64,000 bases of DNA from Neisseria sp. (lineage in GTDB: Bacteria > Pseudomonadota > Gammaproteobacteria > Burkholderiales > Neisseriaceae): the NCBI RefSeq assembly GCF_030527965.1, contig NZ_JAUMZU010000004.1, forward strand, positions 57,646-121,645, in the 5' to 3' direction. Under the pieces are notes generated by a model. The model was not told the DNA's origin. It saw only the letters and a program-made list of their open reading frames with translations, and made no database searches. Position 1 is the stretch's first letter, and each line of letters begins with the position of its first letter. Below, piece by piece: positions 1-7,967 of this stretch. Both the position numbers and the translations under genes were made by a program.

Positions 1-252
1 CAACGGGTGTGGGGGCAAGGCTTTGCTCCGCCGAGTTTTACTGATGAATTTGCCGTGGTCCGCCAGCAGGCGATGGGTGTCAATCATAAGAAAGTGTGGT
101 TGAGAAAAGAGGGTTGTGAATTTGAGGCGATGTTTTGGCGCTGCACCGAAGACATTCCGCCGCGTATCCGCACCGTGTATCGCCCGGTGGCCAACGAGTG
201 GCGAAATCAGGTTGAATTGCAGCTTTATATCGATTATTGGGAGGCTGCCTGA
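1..252 (+). CDS. recJ: RecJ single-stranded-DNA exonuclease, C-terminal end (5' end outside window)
   Basis: The frame is open from the first base and stops at a TGA at 250-252, so this is the tail of a gene that begins before the window. The residues VWGQGFAPPSFTDEF followed by a basic, beta-rich stretch match the C-terminal OB-like domain of RecJ, the 5'-3' single-strand exonuclease of recombination and mismatch repair. The catalytic DHH and DHHA1 domains lie outside the window and cannot be checked. The last codons overlap a GGCTGCCTGAA uptake-like word. The family call rests on about 83 residues. Confidence 0.75.
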   Translation, partial: QRVWGQGFAPPSFTDEFAVVRQQAMGVNHKKVWLRKEGCEFEAMFWRCTEDIPPRIRTVYRPVANEWRNQVELQLYIDYWEAA

Positions 253-350
253 ATTTTTGGCAAATCCGAATTAAAGCCGCATGTGCCGTCTTAATCTTTT
301 TTATTTGAAGAATTAAATCAGACGGGCGCGTTCTATTGATTGATAGATAG

Positions 351-390
351 CATTACCGCCATGGCCGATACAACGGCAATGGCGGTAATG
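351..390. repeat. 12-bp perfect inverted repeat between recJ and hemO
   Basis: CATTACCGCCAT is followed 16 bases later by its exact reverse complement. It lies between the convergent recJ and hemO genes, so it could end transcription from both sides, but no clear T-run follows on either strand. The rest of the 170-base gap shows nothing recognisable. Confidence 0.5.
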
Positions 391-422
391 ATTTATATGC
401 CTGTCTGAAAGATAACGTTATC

Positions 423-1025
423 TTATTGGGCAGGCGCTTCTGCTCCTTCGGGCAGGCCGAAGATTTCGCGCAGAATCACTTTATAGTAGGCGAACGCTTC
501 TTTGGCGCCTTGAATGGCTTCGTCTTGATCGGCTTGGCTCAGATTCAAGTCATTCAGATATTCAACGAAACCGCGCCAGTGCTTGCCGCGGCCGTCAACG
601 TGCGGTGCCAAATGGCGGGCGCCGTGTTCGGTGGTGAAGCTGAGCTTTTTCTGAGCGTCTTTCAACAGGAAGGCCGCACCCAGATTGGAGCCTTCGGCGC
701 AATAGAGCCAGCCGATGGCTTTGTTGCCCGAGGGAGCGGGCAGGGCGCCTTTAGGTGTGAAAGGCTCGTCGTTTAAATCTTGCAAGTCTTTCAGCACATC
801 GTTGTAGCGTGCCATTTCAGCCAGATGCGGAATGATTTTGTTTAAGGCCGCATCGTGGTAAATCGGATCGACGATTTTATGGAATACAGATTGTAATTTT
901 AAGAATTTGACGTAGTTTTCATTATTACCGAAAGGATCAACCGACATCACAAGATGGTCAACGCTATCATGAGTGGTGAGGTTTTCTTCTTTCAGGCGTT
1001 GGGCGAAAGTGAGAGATTCAGACAT
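423..1025 (-). CDS. hemO: Haem oxygenase HemO (haem-degrading)
   Basis: This 200-residue cytoplasmic enzyme opens the haem ring to release iron for growth. Long stretches read like meningococcal HemO: NYVKFLKLQSVFHK, NKAIGWLYCAEGSNLGAAF and EHGARHLAPH. His19 in TTHDSVDHLVMSV fits the proximal haem ligand, and GSNLGA is the flexible distal-helix glycine segment. The ATG at 1025 is chosen because AAGGA stands just upstream; an in-frame ATG seven codons earlier lacks such a site. It lies on the same strand as and 85 bases behind hmbR, so uptake and breakdown are linked. Function is near certain from sequence. Confidence 0.93.
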   Translation of the reverse strand: MSESLTFAQRLKEENLTTHDSVDHLVMSVDPFGNNENYVKFLKLQSVFHKIVDPIYHDAALNKIIPHLAEMARYNDVLKDLQDLNDEPFTPKGALPAPSGNKAIGWLYCAEGSNLGAAFLLKDAQKKLSFTTEHGARHLAPHVDGRGKHWRGFVEYLNDLNLSQADQDEAIQGAKEAFAYYKVILREIFGLPEGAEAPAQ

Positions 1026-1059
1026 TATTAAGTTCCTTTGTGTCATTCGTTAAATCGGC

Positions 1060-1102
1060 TTTTCAGACAGGCTTTGCAAGGAATAAAAGCCTGCCTGAAA
1101 AA
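1060..1102. terminator. Imperfect DUS inverted repeat between hmbR and hemO
   Basis: TTTTCAGACAGGCTTT and AAAGCCTGCCTGAAAA form a hairpin with a short loop. Half of it is the wad-type uptake word, the other half a one-base variant. It may attenuate transcription from hmbR into hemO. Confidence 0.5.
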
Positions 1103-1110
1103 TAGGGGCG

Positions 1111-3405
1111 TTAGAATTTGTATTCAAGAGATACAGCGTAATTTCTGCCCGGTGCGTAGTAACGCTCAAGGCCTTTTCCTTCATCATCTACTGTATTGGT
1201 TGTACTAGTTCGGGTGCTATTGATACCACGCAAGGCATCCCAAGTATGGTATTTCCGGTTGAACACATTGTATATGCCGGCACGTAGAGTCAGGTTTTTA
1301 ATCGGTTTGTAAAAACCGTATACGTCGAAAACATAGGCTTTTTTGTTAAGTGGTTTAATGTACACTTCTTTGTACAGGTCTGATATCTCGGTACACTCCA
1401 TTTCCCCTGATGACGGGTCAATTTCATATTGCAGACAACGGGTTTTTACATCTTCCGCTTTGGCATCACGTGGTTTTTTGCCGCCCAAATAAGTTAAACG
1501 GGAAAATACGCCCCATTTCCCTTCGGGTTGTTCGTAATCGAGGCCGATAATTGCTTTTAAAGGTTGAATGGATAAAAGGCTTTTCACATCGGAAAGTTTT
1601 CCGTGGCTGTAGCCTAATGCACCGGAAAGTTTCCAGCCGCTAAATAAATTTAGACGGCCTTTAAATTCCAGCCCGCTAATCTGAGCTTTCTCGATGTTAA
1701 CGGTTTGAGAAACCGGTGTCTGAAAGGTGCGACCGTATTCGGTTTGTTCGATTAAATTGGTTTGTTCCAATAGGAAATTGCGGTAACGGTTATGATATGC
1801 GCTTAAATCCAAAGAGCCACGATCATTATTGGCTTGAACGGAAATGCTGTGATTGACGCTGCGTTCAGATTTTAAATTGCGGTTGGATTGCCAAGATCCG
1901 TAAGGATTTTTAAAAGTAAAATACATTTCCGATGCGGTCGGTACGCGATAGCCGGTAGAGAGGTTGTAGCCGACTTTCCAAGTAGGGTTGATTTGGGCAA
2001 ATAAGGAGGTAAAGCCGTTCCAGTTGGAGAAGCTGGCGTTTCCCGGTTTTCCTTCAGCCGTACATGCTTTGCTACAGGGCGCGTTCAAATCTTGAGGTTT
2101 TAATTTAGTGTAATCGTAACGAATACCGATCTGGTTGGAAAAAATCGGATTCCAAATGATGTTGTCTTTCAGTGAAAACCCAAGCTGAGTGGTTTGTATC
2201 GGATATTGGATAGTTTCTACTGTAGTCTGTTGATAATCTTTTCCTACACCCTCTGTGTCAATTTTGAGATTTTTGAATTCACGTTGTGAAACAAAAGTTT
2301 TAAAACTAAGATTATGTTCTCCTCCTAAACGAAATGGTTGAGAATCTATTTGAAAATTTAATCTCTTATAGTGAGTTTTAAAACGGCGATCGTAAATTTC
2401 GTCTAGCGACCTAATTGTTCCGCTGCCCTTATAGTTAACTGCCGCTAAATCGGTGTATTGATAGTCGAAGTCTGTTTTTAATGCGGAGAGCCAATCGGAC
2501 TCTGGCGTATATTCGTAATAAAGGTTTGAGTTAATCCTTTTGTGTTGGTCGTCGGCTTCTCTCCATGCAGAACCAAATAAGTTATAAGAGCGCTCGTTGG
2601 TATAGTTGCTGCCATTTTGACCATTGATGGAAAAACCGACCCTATGCTCCGGCGCGATCTGCCAATTGATTTTGGCCAGATAGCTGTGATTGCGGTGTTC
2701 GGCCGGATCAGGATGTTGGCTGCTGTTATAGTTGTATTCGGGGCCGCTGCCGCGGCTTTTGAATTCATGACCGTAGCGCTGGGAATAGAGCAGTGCGGCA
2801 TCTACGGTGTCTCCCCGGAAGCCGAAGCCTGCTGTATTGGTCCATTCGCGGTTTTTGGTGGCATAGCCGTGGCGCAACAAAGCGCCGAATTTATGATCCG
2901 GCTGCACAATGTCGCCCGCATTGAGCGTGCGGTAGTTCACATTGCCGCCCAAGGCGCCGCTGCCGGATTGGAAGGAATCGGCGCCTTTGACGATGTCAAT
3001 ATTGTTAACAAGCTCGGTGTCAATCGAGAGGCGGGAAGGGTTGAAATTGCCGTAGCGGCTGTACAGTGTGTTTTCTTCCGAATCGGGCAGCGATACGCCG
3101 TCAACACTGATGCCGACCCGGTTTCCTTCTACTCCGCGAATGGCAAAACCTTTCAAATGCCGACCGTTGTCGACGATGCCGACGTCGGGTGAATAGCGTA
3201 CCAAATCGCGCGTGTCGCGAATCATTTGTTCTTGAATAGTTTGCGCGTTTACTCGCTCGGTGGTGGGCGCTGTTTGTCTTTTTCCTTTGACGGTCACTTT
3301 TGCCACTTCGGTGTAATCGCTTCCTGCTGGTGTGTCGGCATAGGTAGGATTGCCGTATATGACGCCGATAAATACAGCCAAGGGTATGATTTTTAAAGTT
3401 TTCAT
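1111..3405 (-). CDS. hmbR: TonB-dependent haemoglobin/haem receptor HmbR
   Basis: This 764-residue outer-membrane receptor binds haemoglobin and imports haem using TonB energy. A signal peptide (MKTLKIIPLAVFIGVIYGNP) precedes a plug domain with ERVNAQTIQEQMIRDTRDLV and GFAIRGVEGNRVGISVDGV, then a long beta-barrel ending in YAVSLEYKF with the terminal Phe of outer-membrane proteins. These segments track meningococcal HmbR closely, including NPSRLSIDTELV and FSRLTYLGGKK. It is slightly shorter than the roughly 790 residues of meningococcal HmbR. hemO follows on the same strand and tonB-exbBD lies at 41-43 kb. A Fur-box candidate lies about 110 bases upstream. No homopolymeric poly-G tract of the type that phase-varies meningococcal hmbR was seen. 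Confidence 0.92.
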   Translation of the reverse strand: MKTLKIIPLAVFIGVIYGNPTYADTPAGSDYTEVAKVTVKGKRQTAPTTERVNAQTIQEQMIRDTRDLVRYSPDVGIVDNGRHLKGFAIRGVEGNRVGISVDGVSLPDSEENTLYSRYGNFNPSRLSIDTELVNNIDIVKGADSFQSGSGALGGNVNYRTLNAGDIVQPDHKFGALLRHGYATKNREWTNTAGFGFRGDTVDAALLYSQRYGHEFKSRGSGPEYNYNSSQHPDPAEHRNHSYLAKINWQIAPEHRVGFSINGQNGSNYTNERSYNLFGSAWREADDQHKRINSNLYYEYTPESDWLSALKTDFDYQYTDLAAVNYKGSGTIRSLDEIYDRRFKTHYKRLNFQIDSQPFRLGGEHNLSFKTFVSQREFKNLKIDTEGVGKDYQQTTVETIQYPIQTTQLGFSLKDNIIWNPIFSNQIGIRYDYTKLKPQDLNAPCSKACTAEGKPGNASFSNWNGFTSLFAQINPTWKVGYNLSTGYRVPTASEMYFTFKNPYGSWQSNRNLKSERSVNHSISVQANNDRGSLDLSAYHNRYRNFLLEQTNLIEQTEYGRTFQTPVSQTVNIEKAQISGLEFKGRLNLFSGWKLSGALGYSHGKLSDVKSLLSIQPLKAIIGLDYEQPEGKWGVFSRLTYLGGKKPRDAKAEDVKTRCLQYEIDPSSGEMECTEISDLYKEVYIKPLNKKAYVFDVYGFYKPIKNLTLRAGIYNVFNRKYHTWDALRGINSTRTSTTNTVDDEGKGLERYYAPGRNYAVSLEYKF

Positions 3406-3511
3406 TGTTGTTTACCTATAGTCTCTGTGAATGTGAATTTAGCTTTATCCCGTTTGCTGTGATTGTGGGGGGAGCTTAAATGAAATTAAATTTCAATTTA
3501 ATAATGCGTTT

Positions 3512-3530
3512 AATAATGATTACTATTTAA
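3512..3530 (-). promoter_or_regulatory. Fur-box candidate upstream of hmbR
   Basis: Read on the minus strand, this 19-mer agrees with GATAATGATAATCATTATC at 13 positions, including the core TAATCATTAT. It is 107 bases before the hmbR start. Iron repression of haem receptors by Fur is established in Neisseria; use of this exact site is inferred. Confidence 0.55.
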
Positions 3531-3768
3531 CAAAATATAGTGTACAAAGCAGTTTTCTTTAGAGTCAATAAAAATTTACATTTCCTTTCTGAAGAGCGTA
3601 AAACCTAGAGATGGCTTTGCACTTTTATTTTGTATTTTTAGGCAGGTTTTCTTTATATTTTATTTAATTTCAAAAACTTAAATTAAATAATAAATGGGTA
3701 AGAAATGTTGGTTTTTTGTTGTGAAACGGTGAAGATTTTGGAGGTTGTTTCGGAGATGATTCAAAAAT
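3531..3768. other. AT-rich intergenic stretch, nothing recognised
   Basis: This is AT-rich sequence between the hmbR promoter region and the terminator of the carbonic anhydrase gene. I see no credible ORF, RNA or repeat in it. Confidence 0.5.
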
Positions 3769-3808
3769 AAACAAGCCTGTTTGAAATAAAATTTCAGACG
3801 GGCTTGTA
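3769..3808 (-). terminator. DUS-like hairpin behind the carbonic anhydrase gene
   Basis: ACAAGCCTGTTTGAAAT pairs with ATTTCAGACGGGCTTGT with two mismatches. On the minus strand the stem is followed by a T-rich run, as for an intrinsic terminator. The right arm contains a canonical GCCGTCTGAA-like word with one change. Confidence 0.65.
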
Positions 3809-3871
3809 GGTTTATTAAGATTAATAAGTTTATGAGATTAATAAAAAGCGGTAATTGATGCTTCGAGCCGA

Positions 3872-4615
3872 TTATTTTTCTTCGATGATAATACGTGAAT
3901 TAATCGGTTGCAGAGGGCGGTTATTGGTATGCCCGATGATTCTCTTCATGGTTTCAATTTGCTCTTTGCTTGCGCTGACCGGGGTTTCGAAAATAATCCA
4001 ATTAACGCCTTCGCTGCAAGGCGGCGTTGTAAGCGAGCCGTTCAGGCGGAAATGCTCGGTTGATTTCGGATACAGGGCTTTTAAATTGACGGATTGTTGT
4101 GTTGATTCGCGGGGTTTTAAAATTTGTGTGAGCAAAGGGGTTAGCGCTGGGTTGCTTTTTCCTTCTTTAAACATCAGTGAAATCACAGCCAGCTCGCCTT
4201 TTTCTGATTGGTGAACGAAATGCCCTTCAATTGGGAAATGTTTGCCTTTAAAGGTATATTCACTGGGGACGTGGAAGTGAAATTGTTTGAGCTGGAAAAG
4301 GGTTTGGTTGAGGCGGATCTTAACGTTGTTGGTTAGAGGGGTTGCTTGAAGCGTGTGGCCGTTATTTTCAATCTTATATTCTGCGATCGGTTCGCTAACC
4401 AGTGTCAGGTTGCTTTTTTGGGTTGATGCGGACGGACGGGGTAAGTTGATTGGCGATTGGTTTTTGCCGCTTTTACAGGTTTCGAATTCTTTGCTCAATT
4501 CCCCCCAATGCTCGGGCCCTTCGTTGCCTTCGTACGACCAATGTTGGTCATGGTCGGCTGCAGCGGGGTAGCTGAGCAAAATTAAGCTGAAGGAAAGTAA
4601 CAAACGCATGTTCAT
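3872..4615 (-). CDS. cah: Periplasmic alpha-class carbonic anhydrase
   Basis: This 247-residue enzyme interconverts carbon dioxide and bicarbonate in the periplasm. A Sec signal peptide ends near PAAADHDQ, followed by HWSYEGNEGPEHWGEL and QSPINL, hallmarks of alpha carbonic anhydrases. The zinc ligands are His113 and His115 in QFHFHVPSEY and His132 in EGHFVH. The substrate-pocket signature GSLTTPPCSEGVNW is intact, and the length is typical. An AGGAG site precedes the ATG at 4615. It is a single gene with its own terminator. Confidence 0.93.
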   Translation of the reverse strand: MNMRLLLSFSLILLSYPAAADHDQHWSYEGNEGPEHWGELSKEFETCKSGKNQSPINLPRPSASTQKSNLTLVSEPIAEYKIENNGHTLQATPLTNNVKIRLNQTLFQLKQFHFHVPSEYTFKGKHFPIEGHFVHQSEKGELAVISLMFKEGKSNPALTPLLTQILKPRESTQQSVNLKALYPKSTEHFRLNGSLTTPPCSEGVNWIIFETPVSASKEQIETMKRIIGHTNNRPLQPINSRIIIEEK

Positions 4616-4850
4616 GAGGCAACTCCTGATTGTTTTTTATGTTTGAGGAGCTTGAGTATAGGCCTCTTTCTTCGGTGGTTTGTATGTTGTGAGCCGTTAA
4701 TCTGAGCATAGTTTGATTTTCTATAAATAAGGCTTAAAAAGAGATACGGAAAAGCAGAATGGATTGAACTTTTTTTCGGCGGCGTAATGGGTTTGCCGGC
4801 TCTGTCGATATGTTGCATCGCTTTTTTATCGAGGAACGCGTTATGAGAAA

Positions 4851-4886
4851 AAGCCTGTCTGAAATCAGTTTCAGACAGGCTTTTTG
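4851..4886 (-). terminator. DUS-pair hairpin ending rnpB
   Basis: AAGCCTGTCTGAAA pairs perfectly with TTTCAGACAGGCTT over a short loop. It lies directly behind the 3' end of the RNase P RNA on the minus strand and doubles as two wad-type uptake words. Confidence 0.75.
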
Positions 4887-4908
4887 AACCGGTTATTTAA
4901 AGGCATAC

Positions 4909-5274
4909 AGGTAAAGCGATAAGCCGGGTTCTGTCGTTGGGCAGTCATTCCTCTAGGCCCACCATTGCTGATGCGCTCCAGCAACCTACCCGAACACTCG
5001 GCGAGCCGCGTCATCGTGTTCTGTTTGGTCTTGCTCCGAATGGGGTTTAGCCTGCTGCGCCTTGTTACCAAGTGCACGGTGCGCTCTTACCGCACCTTTT
5101 CACCCTTACCTGTGCCGCTTTTTCAAGCGGCCATCGGCGGTTATGCTTTCTGTTCCACTTTCCGTCGCGTTTCCGCGCCCGGCCGTTAGCCGGCATTCTG
5201 CTCTGCGGAGCCCGGACTTTCCTCCCCACGCGGCGGATGCCACGCGCGGCGACTGCCTGCTCTGCCTGTATGCG
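4909..5274 (-). ncRNA. rnpB: RNase P RNA component (M1 RNA)
   Basis: This is the catalytic RNA that trims the 5' leader of pre-tRNAs. On the minus strand the 5' part carries GGGGAGGAAAGTCCGGGCTC, the universal P4-forming element, and the 3' end carries GACAGAACCCGGCTTATCG, the pairing partner seen in bacterial class A RNase P RNAs. The roughly 366-base length fits. A perfect TATAAT box lies seven bases before the inferred 5' end and a DUS hairpin follows the 3' end. The exact ends are estimated from the promoter and from the E. coli RNA. ORFs predicted here are spurious. Confidence 0.93.
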
Positions 5275-5280
5275 GCGGCG

Positions 5281-5309
5281 ATTATAGCATGATGCGGTAA
5301 AACGTTGCG
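5281..5309 (-). promoter_or_regulatory. Promoter of rnpB
   Basis: The minus strand has a perfect TATAAT (5286-5281) preceded by TGC in extended -10 fashion. The -35 region is poor (CGCAAC). Placement before rnpB supports it. Confidence 0.65.
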
Positions 5310-5341
5310 TCGCTGTTTTTCAGACAGGCATGGTGTTGGTT

Positions 5342-5881
5342 TTATCGGGTGTTTTCGTCTGAGGAATAGTGTGGGTGATTTTCATAGGCGCCGCCGGTGG
5401 ATAGCCTGCGCCGGAGGGTGCTTAATCGGTACCAGCCGATGAGCCGCCAGATGCACAGTAAGGCAATCCACGGCATGCAAAGCGCCACAATCAGGTAGCG
5501 CGGATTGGTAAACGAAATCACCGGCTGCCCCTGCACTTTGCGTATCAAAACCCACAGCCATTCCCATAACGAGGGTACGGAAAAGGCGAGCACCGCAATC
5601 AGCCCCAAGGTGGAAAAAACACCGATTTCCATAATGCGTTTTTGCAGCACGGTTCGGTTGAGTTGAAGCAGCACCAGCAAGCCGAAACCGATGATCAGAA
5701 CCATGCCGCCGTTGGCCAACACTTGTATGCTGTTAAAAGCGATTTCCGGTGCCACCGGCAGCCCGTCTTTCGGCAGCTCTTGCCGGTTGAGCTGTAAGCT
5801 TTTAGACAGGTTGAGGGAAACCCCGTAAAGCATGTCGGCCAGCACAATCCACACCGGCAGGGAGGAAAGGATTCTTTTCAT
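5342..5881 (-). CDS. Four-helix inner-membrane protein, function unknown
   Basis: I do not recognise this 179-residue protein. It has an N-terminal hydrophobic segment (residues 7-25), then strong hydrophobic segments near 55-73, 85-105 and 128-147, and a hydrophilic C-terminal tail after WYRLSTLRRRLSTGG. The arginine cluster after the last segment suggests a cytoplasmic C-terminus. It stands alone between rnpB and the Tat-exported flavoprotein, with a wad-type DUS just downstream. No catalytic motif is visible. Confidence 0.7.
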   Translation of the reverse strand: MKRILSSLPVWIVLADMLYGVSLNLSKSLQLNRQELPKDGLPVAPEIAFNSIQVLANGGMVLIIGFGLLVLLQLNRTVLQKRIMEIGVFSTLGLIAVLAFSVPSLWEWLWVLIRKVQGQPVISFTNPRYLIVALCMPWIALLCIWRLIGWYRLSTLRRRLSTGGAYENHPHYSSDENTR

Positions 5882-6032
5882 TTTTAGTGGTTCCGTTTGA
5901 TGGAAGCTGGCGCGGAGTTTACCATTATTCGGCGGTAAAGGGCGCTTGTGTAAGCGTGAAAAGCGTTAACGAGCGCCAAGCCTGTCTGAAAAAACCTTCA
6001 GGCAGCTTGACGAAGCGGGCGTTTTGCCTGAG

Positions 6033-7664
6033 TCAGCTTTGACTGAGTATGTTTTTTGCTGCTTCAACGCCCCAGTAAGCGGCTTCTTCGAATACGGAAT
6101 AGCCGCTCAAATCGCTGTGGGCAAAGCTGATTCGCGAGCGGTGTTGGCGCAGGGCAAGCAGCAGGGGGCGGCTGAGGTAGCCGGGCGTGGGAACGCTCAT
6201 GGCATGGCCGCGAACGGTGATGTCGACGTGCCCGACATGGGCGAGGAAGCGTTTGCCGTAGGCGGAAATAAGGTCTTCCGAGGCATATTCCATCAGGGTT
6301 TGGTCGGAGGCTTGCAGCAGCCAGCGGCGGATATTTTGCGGCGTGTCGTGGTTGAGTGCGTCGTAGGTGGTGAAAATGGTTTGCTCGGGCTTGGCGGTGC
6401 GGATGAGCTGATTGGTTGCGACTACATAGCCTAAGCCGCGGCTGCCGTAGATAACGTTATCCCAAGCCAGTTCGCTACGGCCGGTTTCCGGCGGAAAGCG
6501 GTGCAATACGAAATTGGCGACAAGCCACGGCGCATATTCGGGCATGCCTGTCTGAAAACCGTAGGACGCGGCGTTTTCCAGAATCCGGCCGGCAACCATC
6601 AAAGGCATGGCGCTGATAACGTTGCGGGCTTGTACGGCAATGGTCTTGCCGCTTTGGTTGTGGCGCAGCCAGACTTCCACGTGATCCGCCGTTTCCCAGA
6701 TTTTAACGGCTGAGGCGTTGAACGATGCGGGGCGGGAGAAGCTTAATTCGGCTGCGTCGGGCAAGTGTTCGATCGGTTGTAAGCCGGCGTGGCGGCGCAA
6801 TGCTTCTGAAAGGTGCGCCAAACCGTCGGGCCAAGTGAGTACCGCTTCGTCGTCGTGGCCGCGTGCGGTGAAGTAATGCAGGCCGGCAAAGGCGGATACT
6901 TGGTCGCTGCCCTGGCCGTAATCGTCGCGACAGCAGTAGTCGAGATACCAGAGCAGGGTGGGAGAGCGGTAGTTTTGTTGCGCGAGCCAACGGGAGAAGG
7001 TGATGGTGTCGAGCTGCCGCCAGTCCGGGTCTTGCGACGAATGTACGATGGGTATGGCAAAGCGTTTTTGCCCGTCGCGGCCGCGCGCCTGCTTGAGGCG
7101 CTGGATAAAGGCGAAAAAACGGCGGCTGTCGGCGTCATCGTGCGGTATCAGATGCGATTGCCAATGGTTTTGGTAATACAGCCGCTCTTGCGGTGCGTAA
7201 ACCAAATCGGTTTCGCGATAAACGGGGCGGGCGCTGTCGGCACCGTTGAGCAAGATGCCTAAATCGGCCAGCATTTCGCGTATGTAAACACTTTCTTTTG
7301 ACGGCAGAGCCAGATAATGGGCGCCGGTCGGCGCACCTTGTGTGTTGGTGTAATACCCGGCGTTGTTGCCGTTGCGCTCGAAACCTTCGGCCAGCAACAG
7401 GTTGGTATGGCCGTGTTTGGCCAGATACCAAACCGCGCTGAGCGCCGCTGCGCCGCTGCCCAGTACCAGCGTGTTGCAATGGTATGTTTGCTGAGGTTGT
7501 TGCAATAAACGGCCGTCGCGCAACAAATGCCCCAGCGGCAGACCAACGCGGTTGGCATGTATCGTGGGTTGCGGGTTCAGATGGCGGTAGCTCAGCCACG
7601 AGGCCGCTGAAGCGGCGCTGAGTGCGGCGGTGTAGCCGAGGAAGCGGCGGCGGGTGGTTTTCAT
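6033..7664 (-). CDS. Tat-exported FAD-binding oxidoreductase-like protein
   Basis: This 543-residue protein starts with a twin-arginine signal (TTRRRFLGYTAALSAASAA), so it should be exported folded with its cofactor. Residues 64-82 form a Rossmann dinucleotide-binding fold with GSGAAA at 69-74, and E93-G94 in LLAEGFERNG fits the ribose-binding acid. NVISAMPLMVAGRIL resembles the second nucleotide-contact strand of amine-oxidase-type flavoproteins. The C-terminal RISFAHSDLSGYSVFEEAAYWG matches the FAD-closing motif. The substrate is unknown. It is a single gene on the minus strand with an internal wad-type DUS. Confidence 0.8.
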   Translation of the reverse strand: MKTTRRRFLGYTAALSAASAASWLSYRHLNPQPTIHANRVGLPLGHLLRDGRLLQQPQQTYHCNTLVLGSGAAALSAVWYLAKHGHTNLLLAEGFERNGNNAGYYTNTQGAPTGAHYLALPSKESVYIREMLADLGILLNGADSARPVYRETDLVYAPQERLYYQNHWQSHLIPHDDADSRRFFAFIQRLKQARGRDGQKRFAIPIVHSSQDPDWRQLDTITFSRWLAQQNYRSPTLLWYLDYCCRDDYGQGSDQVSAFAGLHYFTARGHDDEAVLTWPDGLAHLSEALRRHAGLQPIEHLPDAAELSFSRPASFNASAVKIWETADHVEVWLRHNQSGKTIAVQARNVISAMPLMVAGRILENAASYGFQTGMPEYAPWLVANFVLHRFPPETGRSELAWDNVIYGSRGLGYVVATNQLIRTAKPEQTIFTTYDALNHDTPQNIRRWLLQASDQTLMEYASEDLISAYGKRFLAHVGHVDITVRGHAMSVPTPGYLSRPLLLALRQHRSRISFAHSDLSGYSVFEEAAYWGVEAAKNILSQS

Positions 7665-7734
7665 GTTTTCAGACAGGCATTGATTCGGGGTGTTATTGCT
7701 GGTGTATCAGGTGTTTTTAATGCCGTGCATAAGG

Positions 7735-7939
7735 CTAATAATATTCCCTATGGTTTTGATTGTAGGGCGATATGTAGCCGCACCCATGTTCTTCTAAGAT
7801 TGCAACAATGTCTTGCAACGCCCCTTTGTCGTTTGTGTTGCCAGGCTCTTTCGATTTCTTTGATTACGCCATCATAAGCGTTAAATTCGGGTTCCGACCA
7901 AAAATCGTATTTGTGTAATACATCTTTAATATCTATCAT
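7735..7939 (-). pseudogene. Small gene broken by a +1 frameshift
   Basis: The frame from the ATG at 7939 gives MIDIKDVLHKYDFWSEPEF and sensible acidic helices up to about residue 36, then turns into an arginine- and cysteine-rich low-quality tail. The next frame carries GALQDIVAILEEHGCGYISP and ends in a TAG at 7735-7737. The total length is one base more than a whole number of codons. Removing one G from the four-G run (the four Cs at 7821-7824 on the plus strand) restores a 67-residue protein. I do not recognise the family. It may be a real mutation or a sequencing error. It sits 28 bases behind the glycosyltransferase-like gene and could be co-transcribed with it. Confidence 0.6.
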
Positions 7940-7967
7940 TTTTTACGTTTCCTTGAATGTTAATGCC

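Noticed and set aside
2617..3192. 191-residue plus-strand ORF inside hmbR
   Set aside because: It is the antisense shadow of the receptor plug domain.
4612..4818. 68-residue minus-strand ORF upstream of the carbonic anhydrase
   Set aside because: Low-complexity basic composition and it overlaps the ribosome site of the real gene; no support.
4871..5292. Several overlapping ORFs on both strands
   Set aside because: The stretch is the RNase P RNA gene with its promoter and terminator; the ORFs are chance frames.
5062..5292. tRNA-like folding in the rnpB region
   Set aside because: The stems belong to the RNase P RNA; no tRNA consensus is present.
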